Assembly (NCBI RefSeq): GCF_022539315.1
Contig: NC_066342.1
Location: 13,141,402 to 13,205,401 of the forward strand
Reading direction: 5' to 3'
Length of the DNA stretch: 64,000 nucleotides
From: Serinus canaria
Taxonomy: Eukaryota; Chordata; Aves; Passeriformes; Fringillidae
Below, piece after piece: positions 34,251 to 46,277 of this stretch. The translations under genes and the position numbers were made by a program. Below the pieces are notes generated by a model. The model saw nothing but the letters and a program-made list of their open reading frames with translations. It was not told where the DNA came from and ran no database searches. Each line of letters begins with the position of its first letter. Within the stretch, counting starts at the first letter, position 1.

Positions 34251-34880
34251 GAGGCAGACTGCGCCCTGCAGGGAGGTGGCTGAGGTGAAGTGGGGAAGTG
34301 TAAGTGAGGACACATATTGTGTTTGGATGTGGTAATTTGTACTTTCAATCGTGGCTAGACGAACTGAGAGAGTTCCTCTGCCTCAGTTTGGGCTTGATCC
34401 CTGGGAGTTTGTAAATCCTGTGAATCATTGGATAGATAGGGGAGATGAACGAGTTTATTTAGAGAAGCTTTATCGGACTTTGGCTAGTAATATAGTAAGT
34501 CTAGACTAAGAACAACCCGCCGTAGAGGATTTAGAAATCCCCGAAGACATAAACAAAATAGCTTGCCTCTGCGATCAATTCTCGAGCGCCTTTAGCACAT
34601 GGAGAGGCTGTCACTCTGCCTGGGTACTATTGCAGTGCAGAATTTGCAGAAGGTGTTGGTATTGTTGTTCTAGTAGGTGGCAGGGCATATGCCCTAAGTG
34701 TGGATAGAAGTTTCCTAATCAAGCTGATTTTGAACCTCAGATTTTAAAGCTTGTGTGTAGAAAATCACATCTAGTACCCTTAACCTGGGGTTGTGTGTGG
34801 TAGGAAGATTGGGAAAAGACTGTGAGGCTTTGTGAAGAGAAGTTTAGGTGGAAGTGAGATAAGACAAAGAGAAGGAGATA

Positions 34881-36410
34881 ATGGGAACTAACCAGAGCAA
34901 AGAAGTTCCCCGAGCTAGCCCCTTGGGGTGTATTTTGGCCTACTAGAAAGAAGTCGCCAGTAGGGGGGGCTCTGAGAATAAAAAAGACTTAATCCAATAT
35001 TCCACACAGTGGTAGCCATTATACAGGTTAGAGAATGGAACAAAGTGGCCACCTGCTGGAACTTTAGATTATAACACCTCATTACAGTTAATGCTGTTTT
35101 TAAAGCGAGACGGGAAGTGGGATGAGGTCTTGTATGCTGATATGGTTTTCGCCTTACGAAATCACCCAGAATAGCAGAGGGACTGTGGGCTCAGGGCTCC
35201 CTCTAACCCACTGGTAATAGCTCTTGAAAAAGAAAACAAAGCAAAGAGAGGGCGAATTAAACAATGTTGTTCAACATACAGTATAAGACAGTGATGTATG
35301 AAATCAAAGTTTATCATTTTGTGGCTCAAGAACAAGATACATTAGATTTGTTGCAAGTTCCTCCTAGTGGATGGGAGGATGAGGATGAAGATGAAGATGA
35401 GGAGGACTTTCCCAAAAGAGAGGAGGACTTTCCTAAAAGAGAGGGGGACACAGGCTCAGAAAGCACATCCACTTGAACCCAGCCCCCTCCTAGCAGTCCT
35501 ATTTCGTCCAGAACCGAGAGACAAGCAGTGTTGTAGGCCCCTCTGCAAGAGGCAATGGGACCAAAAAGAAGAAAATTAATGATTAAAGTACCATTTTCCA
35601 CTCTTGATTTAAAAGCATGGAAAAAGATTACTAAAAATTAGCGCATTGATACAATGCTTACTACCAAACATCTACAATATGTTATCAAACATCACAGCCC
35701 AGATTGGGGGACATCGTTACTACTAAATGCTTTCACCAAAACAGAAAAGCAGTTAATCTTAAAGACAGCAGGCACTCTGGCAGAAAATCACTGCAAGAGT
35801 CAACGGCTAAATGTAAAAGAAATTTTCCCCCTCCAAGACCCAAAATGGAATCCAAATAGATCAGCACAATTAAAGAAACTAACAGATTATTACGAGTAGA
35901 TAACAACGGGAGTAGAAAGAGCTATTCTGAAGACCATAAATTAGTCTGCCCTTTATTCTATTAAGCAGAGGCCTTGCGAGACTGAATTTCTAGACTGTTT
36001 AAGGGATACCATACGTCACCATACATGATTAGATCCAGGGTCTGAAATAGGGATAAATCAGTTAGTTAATTAATTTTTTTGACAGTCTGCTAGAGATATT
36101 AAGTGTAAACTTCAGAAAATCCAAGGGCCGGAAGGGAGAAACCTTGAAGTCTTACTAGAGGAAGCATAGAGAGTATTTAGTAACTGGGAAGAAAGATATA
36201 AACAAGGAATGAAAAAACTAGTAACAGTGGTACAGGAGGGAAGACAAGAGAAATGCAAGCAGGGCCCACCCAGACAAGGTCCACCTCAGTTAGGCAGAGA
36301 CCAGTGTGCAATTTGTAAAAGAACTGGTCACTAGAAAAACCAATGCCCAGAGCGGAGACGAGGTGACCGACAAGTAATTGCACATATGAAAGACGACTAA
36401 AGAAGACCAG
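34881..36410 (+). pseudogene. Gammaretrovirus-like gag (mutated)
   Basis: Begins MGTNQSKEVPRASPLG, with the Gly-2 myristoylation signal of gammaretroviral matrix. LENGTKWPPAGTLDYNTSLQ and DEVLYADMVFALRNHPE follow, then an acidic repeat near 35370-35470, capsid LKAWKKITKN and TTKHLQYVIKHHSPDWGTSL, and the nucleocapsid knuckle CAICKRTGH-K-NQC near 36310-36350. TAG replaces expected Trp at 34944-34946, 35172-35174 (both in frame with the ATG) and 36332-36334. An indel shifts the frame between matrix and capsid. Confidence 0.85.
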
Positions 36411-36439
36411 GAGATTCCACCCCAGCAGATTCACTCGTT

Positions 36440-36930
36440 ATAACAATGAAAATGGGGAAAGATGGGAGGAAAATGAATTTTTTAGTTAATACAGGAGCCA
36501 CATATTTAGTTTTAAACCAAGCTTTAGTACCTGTGAAGAATGATTGTGTTGTAGTACGGGAGGCAACTAGCCAGACTGAGAAAGCATCTTTTTGCAAACC
36601 TTTAAAGTATAAGCTTAGAAAACAATAAGGTATTCACAAGTTTCTGTATATACCCAATTTTTCAAAGGCACTTTTAAGGAGAGACCTATTAAAACAGTTA
36701 CAAGGGATCATTACATTTAAAAATAGAGATGTTACTCTAGAAGTAATCAAAAGAACATAGAAGTGTTAAGTTTAATATTAATGAGTATTAAACCTAAAGA
36801 AGAAATTAGCGAAGAGATATTAAGTGAAGTGTCTCCAAAAGTATAGGCTTCCGATGTACCAAGAAAGGCAAAAAATACGCCTCCATAGTAATCAAACTTA
36901 AAGAAAAACCACAATCAGTCTTTTTTACAT
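36440..36930 (+). pseudogene. Gammaretrovirus-like protease and first part of RT
   Basis: The protease active site reads FLVNTGATYLVLNQALVP: the catalytic Asp codon is AAT at 36488-36490, a G-to-A change. After stops, RT N-terminal text appears (EEILSEVSPKV, TAG at 36844-36846 where Trp is expected, then ASDVPRKAKNTPP). Homology on plus stops near 36930, where the inverted pol segment begins. Confidence 0.8.
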
Positions 36931-37386
36931 AAGAATGTTTTTTCACGGATCTCGTGTACTGAATAAAAGTTTGGGACTAAGGTTATTCAGTATTGTTTTG
37001 GATAGAGGTATTCTTTAACCTTAAGACTTTAATTGTAATTACACACAGAATAATTCTGTAAATGGAATTACTAACTACTTCTGGTCGCAATATACTTATT
37101 TTGTCTGAGTTTTAGTTTCAGTTTATTGTTTCTCAGTGTTATTTTTTAAGGAGCTTCTGGGGCCTTTTTCACTTGAGAGTGGTGGATCTAGGTATTTTGT
37201 TATTTGATTTTAATTGTGGTGAAATTGGTGAGAAGCACTTGGAATGGCTCTTCTTACTGTGGTTTTAAAGTCTTTTCTGTAAGAGACTTAACATACACAA
37301 TTTCTAGGCTGTATGTTATGTATTGGTCTATTTAACTTTCTGTTCTGAGTTTTAGTTACATGTTTTTTAATTTCTGAGTTGTTTGC

Positions 37387-39293
37387 TGTCTGTCATGGTT
37401 TGAGCCTGGCACAATGCCAGTGCCCCCAGGAGAACACCTACTTCCCTGGCACTTACTGTGAGATATGATCAGAGACAGAGCAAAGCAGGCTCCAACTTAA
37501 GGTAAAAGGAAAAAAAAAACATTTATTAACCTACAACTACAAAGAAAGACACACAAAACACAACAGAACATAAGATGAAAACCTTCCAAAATACTTCCTC
37601 CTCCCCCCACCAAATTTCCAATTTCATTGCCACCCTTCAGACAAACGATTCTCAGTCTCTCGAGGAGAGAGGAGTCCCTCTTGCGCCACACGCCTTCCAT
37701 GTCCAGTGCTCTCACCACTGCACATGGATCAGAGCTGCTTCTAGGGTTTTTCATTTTAAGGATACTTTGACCAGTTCCAAAGGGAGCACAGTCCTTCTCC
37801 TTTTGGGACACTTGTCCCCCCCAGATTTCACCCCCTGGGGCCGAGGGGTCTCTTGAACAGAGATCGTATTCTTCTTCTTCTCTTCTTCAAAGCGGAGGGC
37901 ACTACCACCACCCTCCTCACCTGTCGTCTCTGTTCACTCCTCGACATCACCGCACTCTCTTGGCTCTGAGCCATTGCCTCCCCCTAGAATGCAGTCTCTG
38001 TGGCACAGAAACACCAGTGGTTCTGCCGTGGCTACACAAGAAAAGTCCAGCCCAAAGCCACTCCATCATCTCCTCCCACCTAGAATTTTCTCAACATCTT
38101 CTCTATCTCAATAGCTTCTCAATCTCATCAACTTCAGGAGGACTCAGCTTTTGCAAGGTTCTCATCTTCCTCAGAGGGGTTAAAAGTCCCGAGCTCTCTC
38201 TCTCTGCCAGTTTACTTCGTCAACTCCCACGCTTGGCTGCCCTGCTGGGCACCCCCCCCTTCTCCTTCACGCCGGGGCACTATCTCACCGGCACCGGCTC
38301 TGTCTCTCTCTCTCTCCCTCTCCGGGGGGGGAGGGGGGTGGGGGGGGGGGGAATGGGGGATGGCTGCCCGAAGCCCTTGCAATGTTCTCCTCCACCCTTG
38401 GGCCCAGGCCTGGCCTACCTCTCATGGCTCCCCTCCCCCCCCCGCCCAGCTCGGCCGGGCAGGGGGGAGGTCTGCTCACTCTCAAGTGGGACTCCAAGAG
38501 GAAGTTCCCCTGGGAGATCACAGCTTTTAACCCCTGTGTTCTCAGAGGCGTATCCTGCCTTAAGTGGACAAACCAGGTGCCAATATTAAATCTGAACACT
38601 GATTGGCTTGCCCACACCATCACAAAAACTTCACTTCCTCTCAATCCATGACACTGTCCTAGGGTGACTGTTATCCCCATTCCTGTGTGTAATTTATGCT
38701 GGATATTATGTTCTGTGCCTTTAAGACTGGCAGAGTGAAAGTTTTGGTTTGGGCCTCTTACCAGCCACTCGGCGGGACATACAGATAGCACCAGTACATA
38801 GTGCTGCTTTTTTTGCTTTTTGTTCTGCTTTTTGCTCTTGCTCTTACTTCTGCTTCGCTTCTGCTTTGCTTGCTCTTGCTTTTTTTTCCCCCCTCTTCTC
38901 ATTAGTTAATTTAGCTAAACAGTCCAAATTCCTTTCTGGACTGTCTCCATCCCCTGTTTGGACCTGCCGAACCTGCTCCTGACTGGGATTTGGAAACACC
39001 GATTTGGAAACACCGAGCAGCTGCCCCAGCGCCGGAGGGACTGATAACAGAGACCACCCCCAGGAGAGACTTTCTGAATTTGTCATCTTTTTCAGAGTGG
39101 TGAAAGAGTGGTGTCATCCGGTATTGTTCATTTTGTGTGCTGGGGGGTGCTGTGCCTGTTAAATAAACAGGTTCTTTCCACTTCTCTCTGAGGAATCCTT
39201 CCTAAACCGGTTGGGGGGAGGGGCCGTGTGGGTTTGCTTTCTGGAGAAGCCCTTTTTAGGGATTCTCTCCCAAATTTGCCCTAAACCAGGACA
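37387..39293 (+). mobile_element. Solo LTR in the inverted pol, itself split
   Basis: TGTC (37387-37390) continues at 38659 (CTAGGGTGACTGTTATCCCC) and ends CTAAACCAGGACA at 39293. The target duplication is a perfect TTTGC (37382-37386 and 39294-39298). AATAAA lies at 39162-39167. This TGTCCTAGGGTGACTG family is a common avian LTR. Confidence 0.9.
37391..38653 (-). mobile_element. Solo LTR nested at the first bases of another LTR
   Basis: 1263 bases with inverted ends TGTCATGG and CCATGACA. The duplication CTGTC lies at 37386-37390 and 38654-38658. The reversed AATAAA near 37521 gives minus orientation. It contains C-rich and G-rich homopolymer runs near 38320-38360. Confidence 0.9.
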
Positions 39294-42230
39294 TTTGCTT
39301 AAAGCTACTATGTATGTGGCTAATGTCACCTATCCGACGTGTGTGGATATCTCTTTTTTTTATTTTATATAGTTTTTTATAAAGTATTTTACGGTGGTTC
39401 AATTCTTTTTGGTTCTAAGTTTGAATTTGTAATAATGTTAGTGGAAGAGCTTGGGGCTAGGGTAAATTAACTTCTTGCTCTAGTCTTACAATTTGTTGTT
39501 TAATTAAATGGTTCATTTTTTTTTACTTGGTTACTCGATTGGGGGTGGTATAGAGTATGAAGTTCTTAATTTATGCTTAGATGGTTGCTAATTTGTTGTA
39601 CTATTTTGGAAATGAAATGTGATTTTTTTTATCAGAGGATATTGTAGTGGTTGGGACTCTGAATGATAGTGGCGCCCTGGAAAATGCTAAGATAAACTCT
39701 GAAATGTTAAGCCTCGTGTTTTACCTGCGTAAGTAGTAGTAACTAAAATAATTATTGTATAATCATAAGAAGAACAATGAGAAACTGTATGTTCCTAGTC
39801 TAAGGTGGCTGTGCTTGGCTGAAATCTATGTATACTATAGAACAACATAAGTTTAATAATTAACATGAAAGTTATATAACGATAGAATATAAAAGCATAT
39901 CCATCCCGAACCTATGTCGGAGTCAGATTTGGGTTTGTACCCCTGACACCCAGAGCTCTTCAATAAAAGCACCTGCATATAATCATTTCTCGTGATTATG
40001 TGTTCCTGAATGCTAAAATGAAGTCTGGTATTATTTCTTGTACTAATACCCTGGTCACATCTCGAGTCTTGACAGTCTTGGTGGGGAATGTTTCTGGCTA
40101 CTTTGAAAATATATCTGTTAATACTTTTAAATACAGATACTCCCCTTTTCTTGGGAGTTCTGAAAAGTTAATTTGTTGCTGTTGTCTACGTCTATGACTC
40201 TTCTAAATTTGACTAAGTTTTGGTTGGGGGGTACTCTTGGGCTTAGTTTGGAGGTGAAGATTATACTGTTGGGTTACTTGAGTAATAGTGGCATTTAAAT
40301 TTTTGGTAATGATTCGTTTAATTAAATAGGTGTTTAGGGAGTCAATTTTTCAGTGTGTTTTCTGGTGTTCTTTTATTAGTGACTACAACAAATGGGAAGG
40401 GAATTACTAGCTTCTCTTTAATAGTAGCTTACTCTTTTTGATTATATGTCTTTTTTTGATCTTCGATTAGTTTTCTTTCTTATTATATTTTGGCTTACTT
40501 TTAAGGGAAATCTGGCTATCTGGAATTATACCTTCTTTAATGGCAATCTCACTTTTTGCCTCTTCTTTTGCCTCTCTACTACTAGCTCTTTTTTATTTCA
40601 TAATTCTGAGCTCACTCTCTTGTGTGCCTTAATATGTATAATTGTTACTTTTTCAGGCAGTTGAACTGCTTTTAACAGCCGGATTATTTCTTGCGCATGT
40701 TTCATGTTTTTTTCTTGTGAGGTCAACAGGCCCCTCTCCCTCCAGATGGCTCTGTGTGTGTACAAATCTAAATGTATACCTCGAGTTTGTATAGATGTTT
40801 ATTCTCTTTTTTTTGCTATTTTCAAAGCACTGGTCAGAGTAACTATCTTGGTCTTCTGTGCAGAGGTACTTGTTGGTAAGGGTCTAGATTCTATTACTTT
40901 TCTGTAGGTAGTGACCATATATTTAGTGTGTCGTTCTCTATTGGTAACGTAGCTACTCTCATTAGTGAGCTAGGTCTCTGTATTGTCTAAAGGAGTGTCT
41001 TTTAAGTCTGGGTGGCTGGAGTAAGTCACTTTAATAGTCTCTAGGTAGTCGTGGTGTACTGCTTCTCTTTGATTTTTACTGCGAAAAGAAGCTGGTTTGA
41101 CAATATTAGTTACTATTATCTCTATATCATCTTGTTCTACTGTGATGGCCTGGTATTTTAAGAACTTATGCCATGAAACTCAGTGCCTGCCCTTTACTTC
41201 CAGTACTGCAGACACTGTGTGGGATACTAGTACAGTTATTGTCTGTCTCAGAGTAAATTTGCATGCTTTTTGGATATTCAGCACAGCTGCTGCTACAGCT
41301 CTGAGGTAACCTGATTATCCTTTGGCCATTGCATCTAGTTGCTTAGAAAAGTAAGCAACTGCCCTCTGATATGGACTCAAGTCTTGGGCTAATATTCCTA
41401 AGGCAATTCCCTGCTTTTTATAGGAAAATAGAAAGAATGGTTTACTTACATCTGGAAGTCCCAAAGCTGGAGGTGACATGAGGGTACTTTTTAACTGGTG
41501 AAAGGCTCATGTGTCTTCTTTTGTTTACTGGAGATCTCTATTTCTATTGGTAATAAGAGTATATAGGGGTCTTACAAGTAGCTCGTAGTTATAGACCCAC
41601 AGTTGGCACCACTCTGCTATGCCCAAGAAGTTGTGGAGTTCTTTTATTGTATGGGGTTTCAGGGTTTGCTATATTGCTTTCTTGCGAGCCTGCCCTGAAG
41701 TCTCTTGTCTAGCACTAACTTTGTACCCTAGGTAGATTACTTTTGTTTCACTACTTGTGCTTTTTTCTTCGATACTCTATACTCTTGGAGTCCTAGGAAG
41801 TTTAAAAGGCTTACTGTCTAGGCTACACACGCCTCTCTACTCTGAGTGGCTACTAGAAGATCATTTACGTATTGTAATAGCTTTCCTTCTTCTGGTAGAG
41901 CTTCTCAGGACTCTAAGTCTTTTTTAAGTTGTTTTCTAAACAGAGTGGGAGAGTTTTTAAAGTGTTGAGGTAACACTGTCTATGTAAGCTCGGTTTTGTG
42001 TCTACTTTTAGGGCTTTCCCATTTGAATGCAAAAATTTTCTGGTTGGCTTCATGGATAGGGAGGCAAAAGAAGGCGTCTTTCAGATCTAAAACAGTAAAC
42101 CAGGTTAGCTCAAGTGTTAAGCAAGTGAGTAAAGTATACGGATTTGCTACTACAGGATAGAAATCTTAGCTTATTGACAGCCCTCAAATCTTGCACTAGA
42201 ATGCATTCTAATGTAAATGTAAAACATTTA

Positions 42231-42896
42231 AACCTATCAACTATAGTAATACATAGAAGTCAAGTATATAAGAAGCAAAAGTAACAAAAATGGGGACTGT
42301 AGCCACTTCAAGAGATCAAAAAATCATTCTAATTTTTATATTTATAATTTTGTTAAAATTATCAAGTGTAATTCTTCATTTTTAGCACCAGTGACATCCC
42401 ACCAACTAATCAGAAACAATTACACAATATATCACAAGCTATCACCTACTCCTATTAGAATAAATCTTACATTAGTAAAACAATTAATTAGACACTAAAC
42501 CCTAATTAAATTTTTTTAAAAGATAAAAAAAAACAAAGAAAAAAACTCTAATTATAATACCATCATAATACAATACATAGTCCATCATAATACAAAAGAA
42601 ATAAAGAGAATTCTGCAAAAAATAAAACAAGATGCAAATCATCCCTAGTAAGATGGAATCTTTAAATAGTCACCAACTACAACTAAGATTTTCAATAAGT
42701 TGCACCACTCCATTACAGTTTTATTAATATTAAAGTAAGTTTAAAGTTATCTTTTATAGTGCTAATTTAGAGTTAGAAAACACTACACTGAGTAACAGTG
42801 TTGACCTCCTTATCAAATATACCTAGCAAAACATTAAAAGACATCTATTATCATAAAAATTTATACTAAGTAAAAAAATTTACTCCTTGTCTAAAA
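42231..42896 (+). pseudogene. A-rich 3' region of the gammaretrovirus-like provirus (env remnant)
   Basis: Position predicts env before the 3' LTR. The sequence is extremely A-rich and G-poor on plus (for example 42361-42560). A run near 42330-42360 translates to hydrophobic Ile/Leu/Phe, possibly the transmembrane anchor. No reliable env motif remains. A purine run before 42897 fits a polypurine tract. Confidence 0.5.
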
Positions 42897-43346
42897 AAAA
42901 GAGAAGAAGTCAGAAATTTAACTCAGAGTAGAAACCAATTTTAGATTTAGCTAAAATCTACTTGTTTAGTCTGTTAACTTGTGTACTCACAAAAAAAGCC
43001 TACAAAAAGAACAAAAGAAATTCAAAACTACTTAAAAAATAATACAAACACCCAACCTAAAGAAAATAAAAAGAAACCCCACCAACCTTAAGACTAAAGC
43101 AGACAGAGAAACTAAATATAAGTTACATAACTGAAGAACTGCAAAGGCTCATAAAAATTAATAAAACAGTTTAATACATATGCATATATCTTTTATACAT
43201 ATACGTTAAAAAATAAAGTAGACTCAAGAATTTTTGGAGGTAAGCATGTCCTTTAAAGAGAGCTATTCCCACATGCGCCCAACACTGGAATAAATCATAC
43301 CAGCTTTACAACTTTTACAATTTGTAGAGTTTTTTTCCACAAATTA
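42897..43346 (+). mobile_element. 3' LTR of the gammaretrovirus-like provirus
   Basis: Homologous to 32780-33233. Differences from the 5' LTR are dominated by G in the 5' copy against A here (about twenty in a 150-base stretch from 42990). It ends CCACAAATTA at 43346. Confidence 0.82.
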
Positions 43347-44524
43347 ATATCCTTTTACCTAAGAGTTTAATTTTAAAATAGACACATGTAGTGAGGCCAG
43401 GGAGTTAACTCAGAAATTTTGGTAAGATCCCTAAAAATGACTGCAGTTATTTTTATTAAAAAGTTTCTAGCAGAGGTTTCCTGACTCCAAGTGAGCCATG
43501 TAATAGTTTAGCAGTATCAGAAACAGCACATCCAATCCTGGCCAGGAGTATCCCAGCTCTTCCCATGGCACTGGCAGTGGCTGCTGTCAGCATGTTTACC
43601 CAGCAGAAAACCAAGGTGACCATGAGATGTGACGTTATCTGCCTAAAAAGTGAATTTGCCTTTATCTTTCCAATTTAAACTCCTGCTAACCAGGTATAGC
43701 TGCCTTCCTGCCTGTGGCTGCCCTCTGACAGCTGAGTCTCACAAGCTTTGTTGCACTGCAAGGATTCAAATGCTCATAGAATATCTAGCACTGCTGTAGA
43801 AAACTAAATATATACCATGTAAAGGTACACATTAAGTCAGCACTGACAGCTGTACATCAGGAAGTGATTTTCTGTCTCACTGAACCAAAACTTCTTTGGA
43901 AAATGGGAGACCTTACGCTGATAAGAATTATTTATTAGAAATTACATCTGTTTTCCACTCAAATTTCCATGCATAACATAGATGCCTTTCCGTCTTTCTG
44001 TAAAAAATTTGTTTCAAAGTCACTGTCGCCCCTGCAGAGAGGCCTGGAGCTTTCCTTACCTTATCCCCAGGGGACTGTGAGCTACCCTCCACAGTAATAA
44101 AGGCCACAAGTACCCCATCTCCGTTAAAAAGTAAAAGATGCCCCTTGACAAAACACGAGCTTCTAAGACAGTGGGGTAAGGCTGTTGTTAGTTCATACCC
44201 CAACATCCCATGATAATGTAAGGGGTGAAAAATGCCATGTGTGCTATGCACTAGCAGTGATCCTCAATAGATCATTCTAATAGTCTCCATTGTGCTAGTC
44301 AAGCTCCTGGGAAAACAGGACAGCAAAAAGTGCTGTTTTGCCCTTGTACAGTAAAGGCATGAAGCAAGAATCCAGTGTAGTCTCTCTTTGACCTTTCCTT
44401 TAAGACAGGCCTGTCTGTTCCCACCCCAAAAGCACAGAGAGTGCTCCTTAAATTGTGCCAGAATGTCTCCATTCCAACCGTGTCATGATCCCACGAGGAG
44501 AGACCCAGAGGGGCGTCGGGGCCA
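43347..44524. other. Unassigned sequence
   Basis: No recognisable gene or repeat. A 107-codon minus frame at 43928-44251 shows no family features. Confidence 0.45.
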
Positions 44525-45030
44525 GGAGAGCTCTAAGAGAGTGCTGTGCACATGTGTGCCAGTGTGCACGGCTCTGTGTGCACATGTGTTTTCTAGTGTG
44601 CCCAGATGTGAGTGTGCATGTCCTGCTCTTTGCACAGTGTACATGTGTGCTGGTGTGCACAGCGCTGTCCACATAGATGTGCTGATGTGTACACATGATG
44701 TGTACACTGCTGTTTACAAGTGTGAACATGGCTCTGTGTGAGACATGCATGTGTTAATGTCTGTGTAGCACGTGCGCTGGTGTGGTAAGTCAGGTACACA
44801 CAAGCATGTACTGCTAGCAAGTACCGTTGAGCACAGGAGCTCTGTGCAAGTGAGCAAGAACCTGTGTGTATGTGCACTAGTTCTGTATATGTCCCTGTGT
44901 GCACACACAGGCTGGGCATGCCCAGGGACATGGCTCTATGGCTCTGGATACATGGCTCTGTGCATCCAGCTGCTGTCCCACCTAGAAAAACAGACGTGTG
45001 TGTGTGTGTGTGTGTGTAACTACCTAGCTC
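44525..45030. repeat. Degenerate GT-rich minisatellite ending in (GT)n
   Basis: About 500 bases of loosely repeated TGTGTGCACATGTG-like units (CACATGTGTGCCAGTGTGCA, TGTACACATGATGTGTACAC), ending in a perfect GT run at about 44996-45018. Cys/His/Val-rich frames here are artefacts. Confidence 0.85.
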
Positions 45031-45439
45031 TGCTGGCTAGAGTGGCCCCTGGTTCTCTGTGTACACTCTGTTCTTGTAGGGAGAAGAATTTGCCTCTACA
45101 TATAAGTTTGCCAAAAGCTTTACATAAAGTTGTGTACAGTGATTTCCATGAAATTTAATAGTGTTTTAGTTTCCATTAAATCCCTATAAACAAGAGTAAC
45201 CCACATTCCCTAAAAACTGCTTCCATCAAAACAGGATGCTAGGCCAAGTGCTAAACCTCTCTGTGATTGTAATGCTTCCTAGACCATGCAGTTCTCTTGT
45301 GTCAGCAGTAGTAAGTAACAAATTTAAAACTCAATTACCCTTTCAAATAATGAAACATATGAGGCAGTGCTCTGTGCATTGTCTTCAGTTTAACCCCTCA
45401 GTGGGGAGGCCTCTTTCAGGTACTGCTAATCACTGAATT

Positions 45440-46115
45440 GGCTGTGTGAACTGCAGAGCAAGAGTGGACTCATATCAACAGAATTAAAGGCCCAGTAAAA
45501 GAACCCAAAGAATAGAAAGGTAGGATCCAATTAATAGTACTCTTCAGGCCCCTATACCCCTGAGTGGCCTGATAGAAGGTGGGAACTATATGTGATGATA
45601 AGGCCTGGAAAGTCCTGCCCGTGAATAAAGATCAGGCTTGTGCCCTTGGGGCTGTAGTCCCAAATATAACAGTATTTGACCATCTTGAAAAACAAAATGG
45701 GAGGAAGAAAAGATCTCTTAATCCCCTCATTAAATGTCCCACACTTTTCCATAGTATAGTCAGAGCTTTCCTTACCTCTTACGGAGTGATTGAACTGGAG
45801 AGAGCAATTATAAACATCTCAGCCGTCGTTGAACGTATTGAGCAGCATTCTGCAGATGCAATTTCAGCCTTACAGGAGTAAGTTGGCAGTCTGTCCCATG
45901 CAGTTATGCAGAACAGGATAGCTCTCAATTTCATACTTGCCACACAGGGAAGTGTATGTGCTATTGTCAATACCACTTGTTCTTATGTGGACAAAAGTGG
46001 GAGAGTTAAGAAGGATGTGGATGAAATTTGGAAGGGGACTCAAATTTTACATGAAGTGGCTTCCAGAAATGACACCTTGAAATTTGACCATATCTTCCAC
46101 ACCCTCACCTCATGA
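45440..46115 (+). pseudogene. Class I env remnant: end of SU and TM ectodomain
   Basis: Env mediates cell entry; this is a broken relic. WKVLPVNKDQACALGAVVP, then a basic furin-type site GRKKRS near 45702-45717, then LERAIINISAVVERIEQHSA and, after a stop at 45880, MQNRIALNFILATQGSVCAI followed by VNTTC. The last block is the immunosuppressive-domain region with a C-x6-C motif of gamma/alpha-type TM proteins. The frame ends before a membrane anchor, and SU is almost absent. Confidence 0.8.
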
Positions 46116-46277
46116 TTACCAAACTGTATCTGGATAAAAGAAACATTTATAATATCTGCAATTATAGTTATAATCTGTGTAATAGCCTGTGGGTCGGCTG
46201 GTTGTGTAAACTGGTACTGCAGGTAATGTAGAGACTAGACAAAGTAGAGTCTTGTTAGTCTCTAAAAGGGGGGAAAT

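Larger units (their letters stand above)
36931..42230 (-). pseudogene. Gammaretrovirus-like pol (RT, RNase H, integrase), inverted
   Basis: Minus translation from about 42200 gives RT (NPYTLLTCLTLELTWFTVLD, KDAFFCLPIHEANQ-like after correction-free reading in short blocks, QYVNDLLVATQSREACVA, where YVND stands for YVDD). RNase H text such as DLSPYQRAVAYFSKQLDAMA follows, and after a long degraded stretch the integrase C-terminus CVYVKSLTEKTLKPQW, KAPEAP near 37100-37330. Stops at Trp positions include 41525-41527, 41818-41820, 41905-41907 and 41980-41982. It lies opposite to gag and the LTRs and is interrupted at 37387-39293. Confidence 0.82.
32780..43346 (+). mobile_element. Gammaretrovirus-like (class I) provirus, G-to-A mutated, with inverted pol
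   Basis: Two direct LTRs bracket gag and protease on plus (34881-36930), then pol on minus (about 36930-42230), then an A-rich env/3' region on plus. Foreign solo LTRs sit at 33863-34250 and 37387-39293. Tryptophan codons are repeatedly TAG, TGA or TAA on the coding strand of each segment. The bases ATAT flank both outer ends, consistent with a 4-bp class I duplication but weak in AT-rich DNA. Confidence 0.82.

Noticed and set aside
34861..34881. Idea that the gammaretroviral copy might be replication competent
   Set aside because: Stops at Trp codons, the protease Asp change and the inverted pol rule it out.
44388..45158. Several overlapping Cys/His/Val-rich frames
   Set aside because: They all lie in the GT-rich minisatellite and reflect its period.
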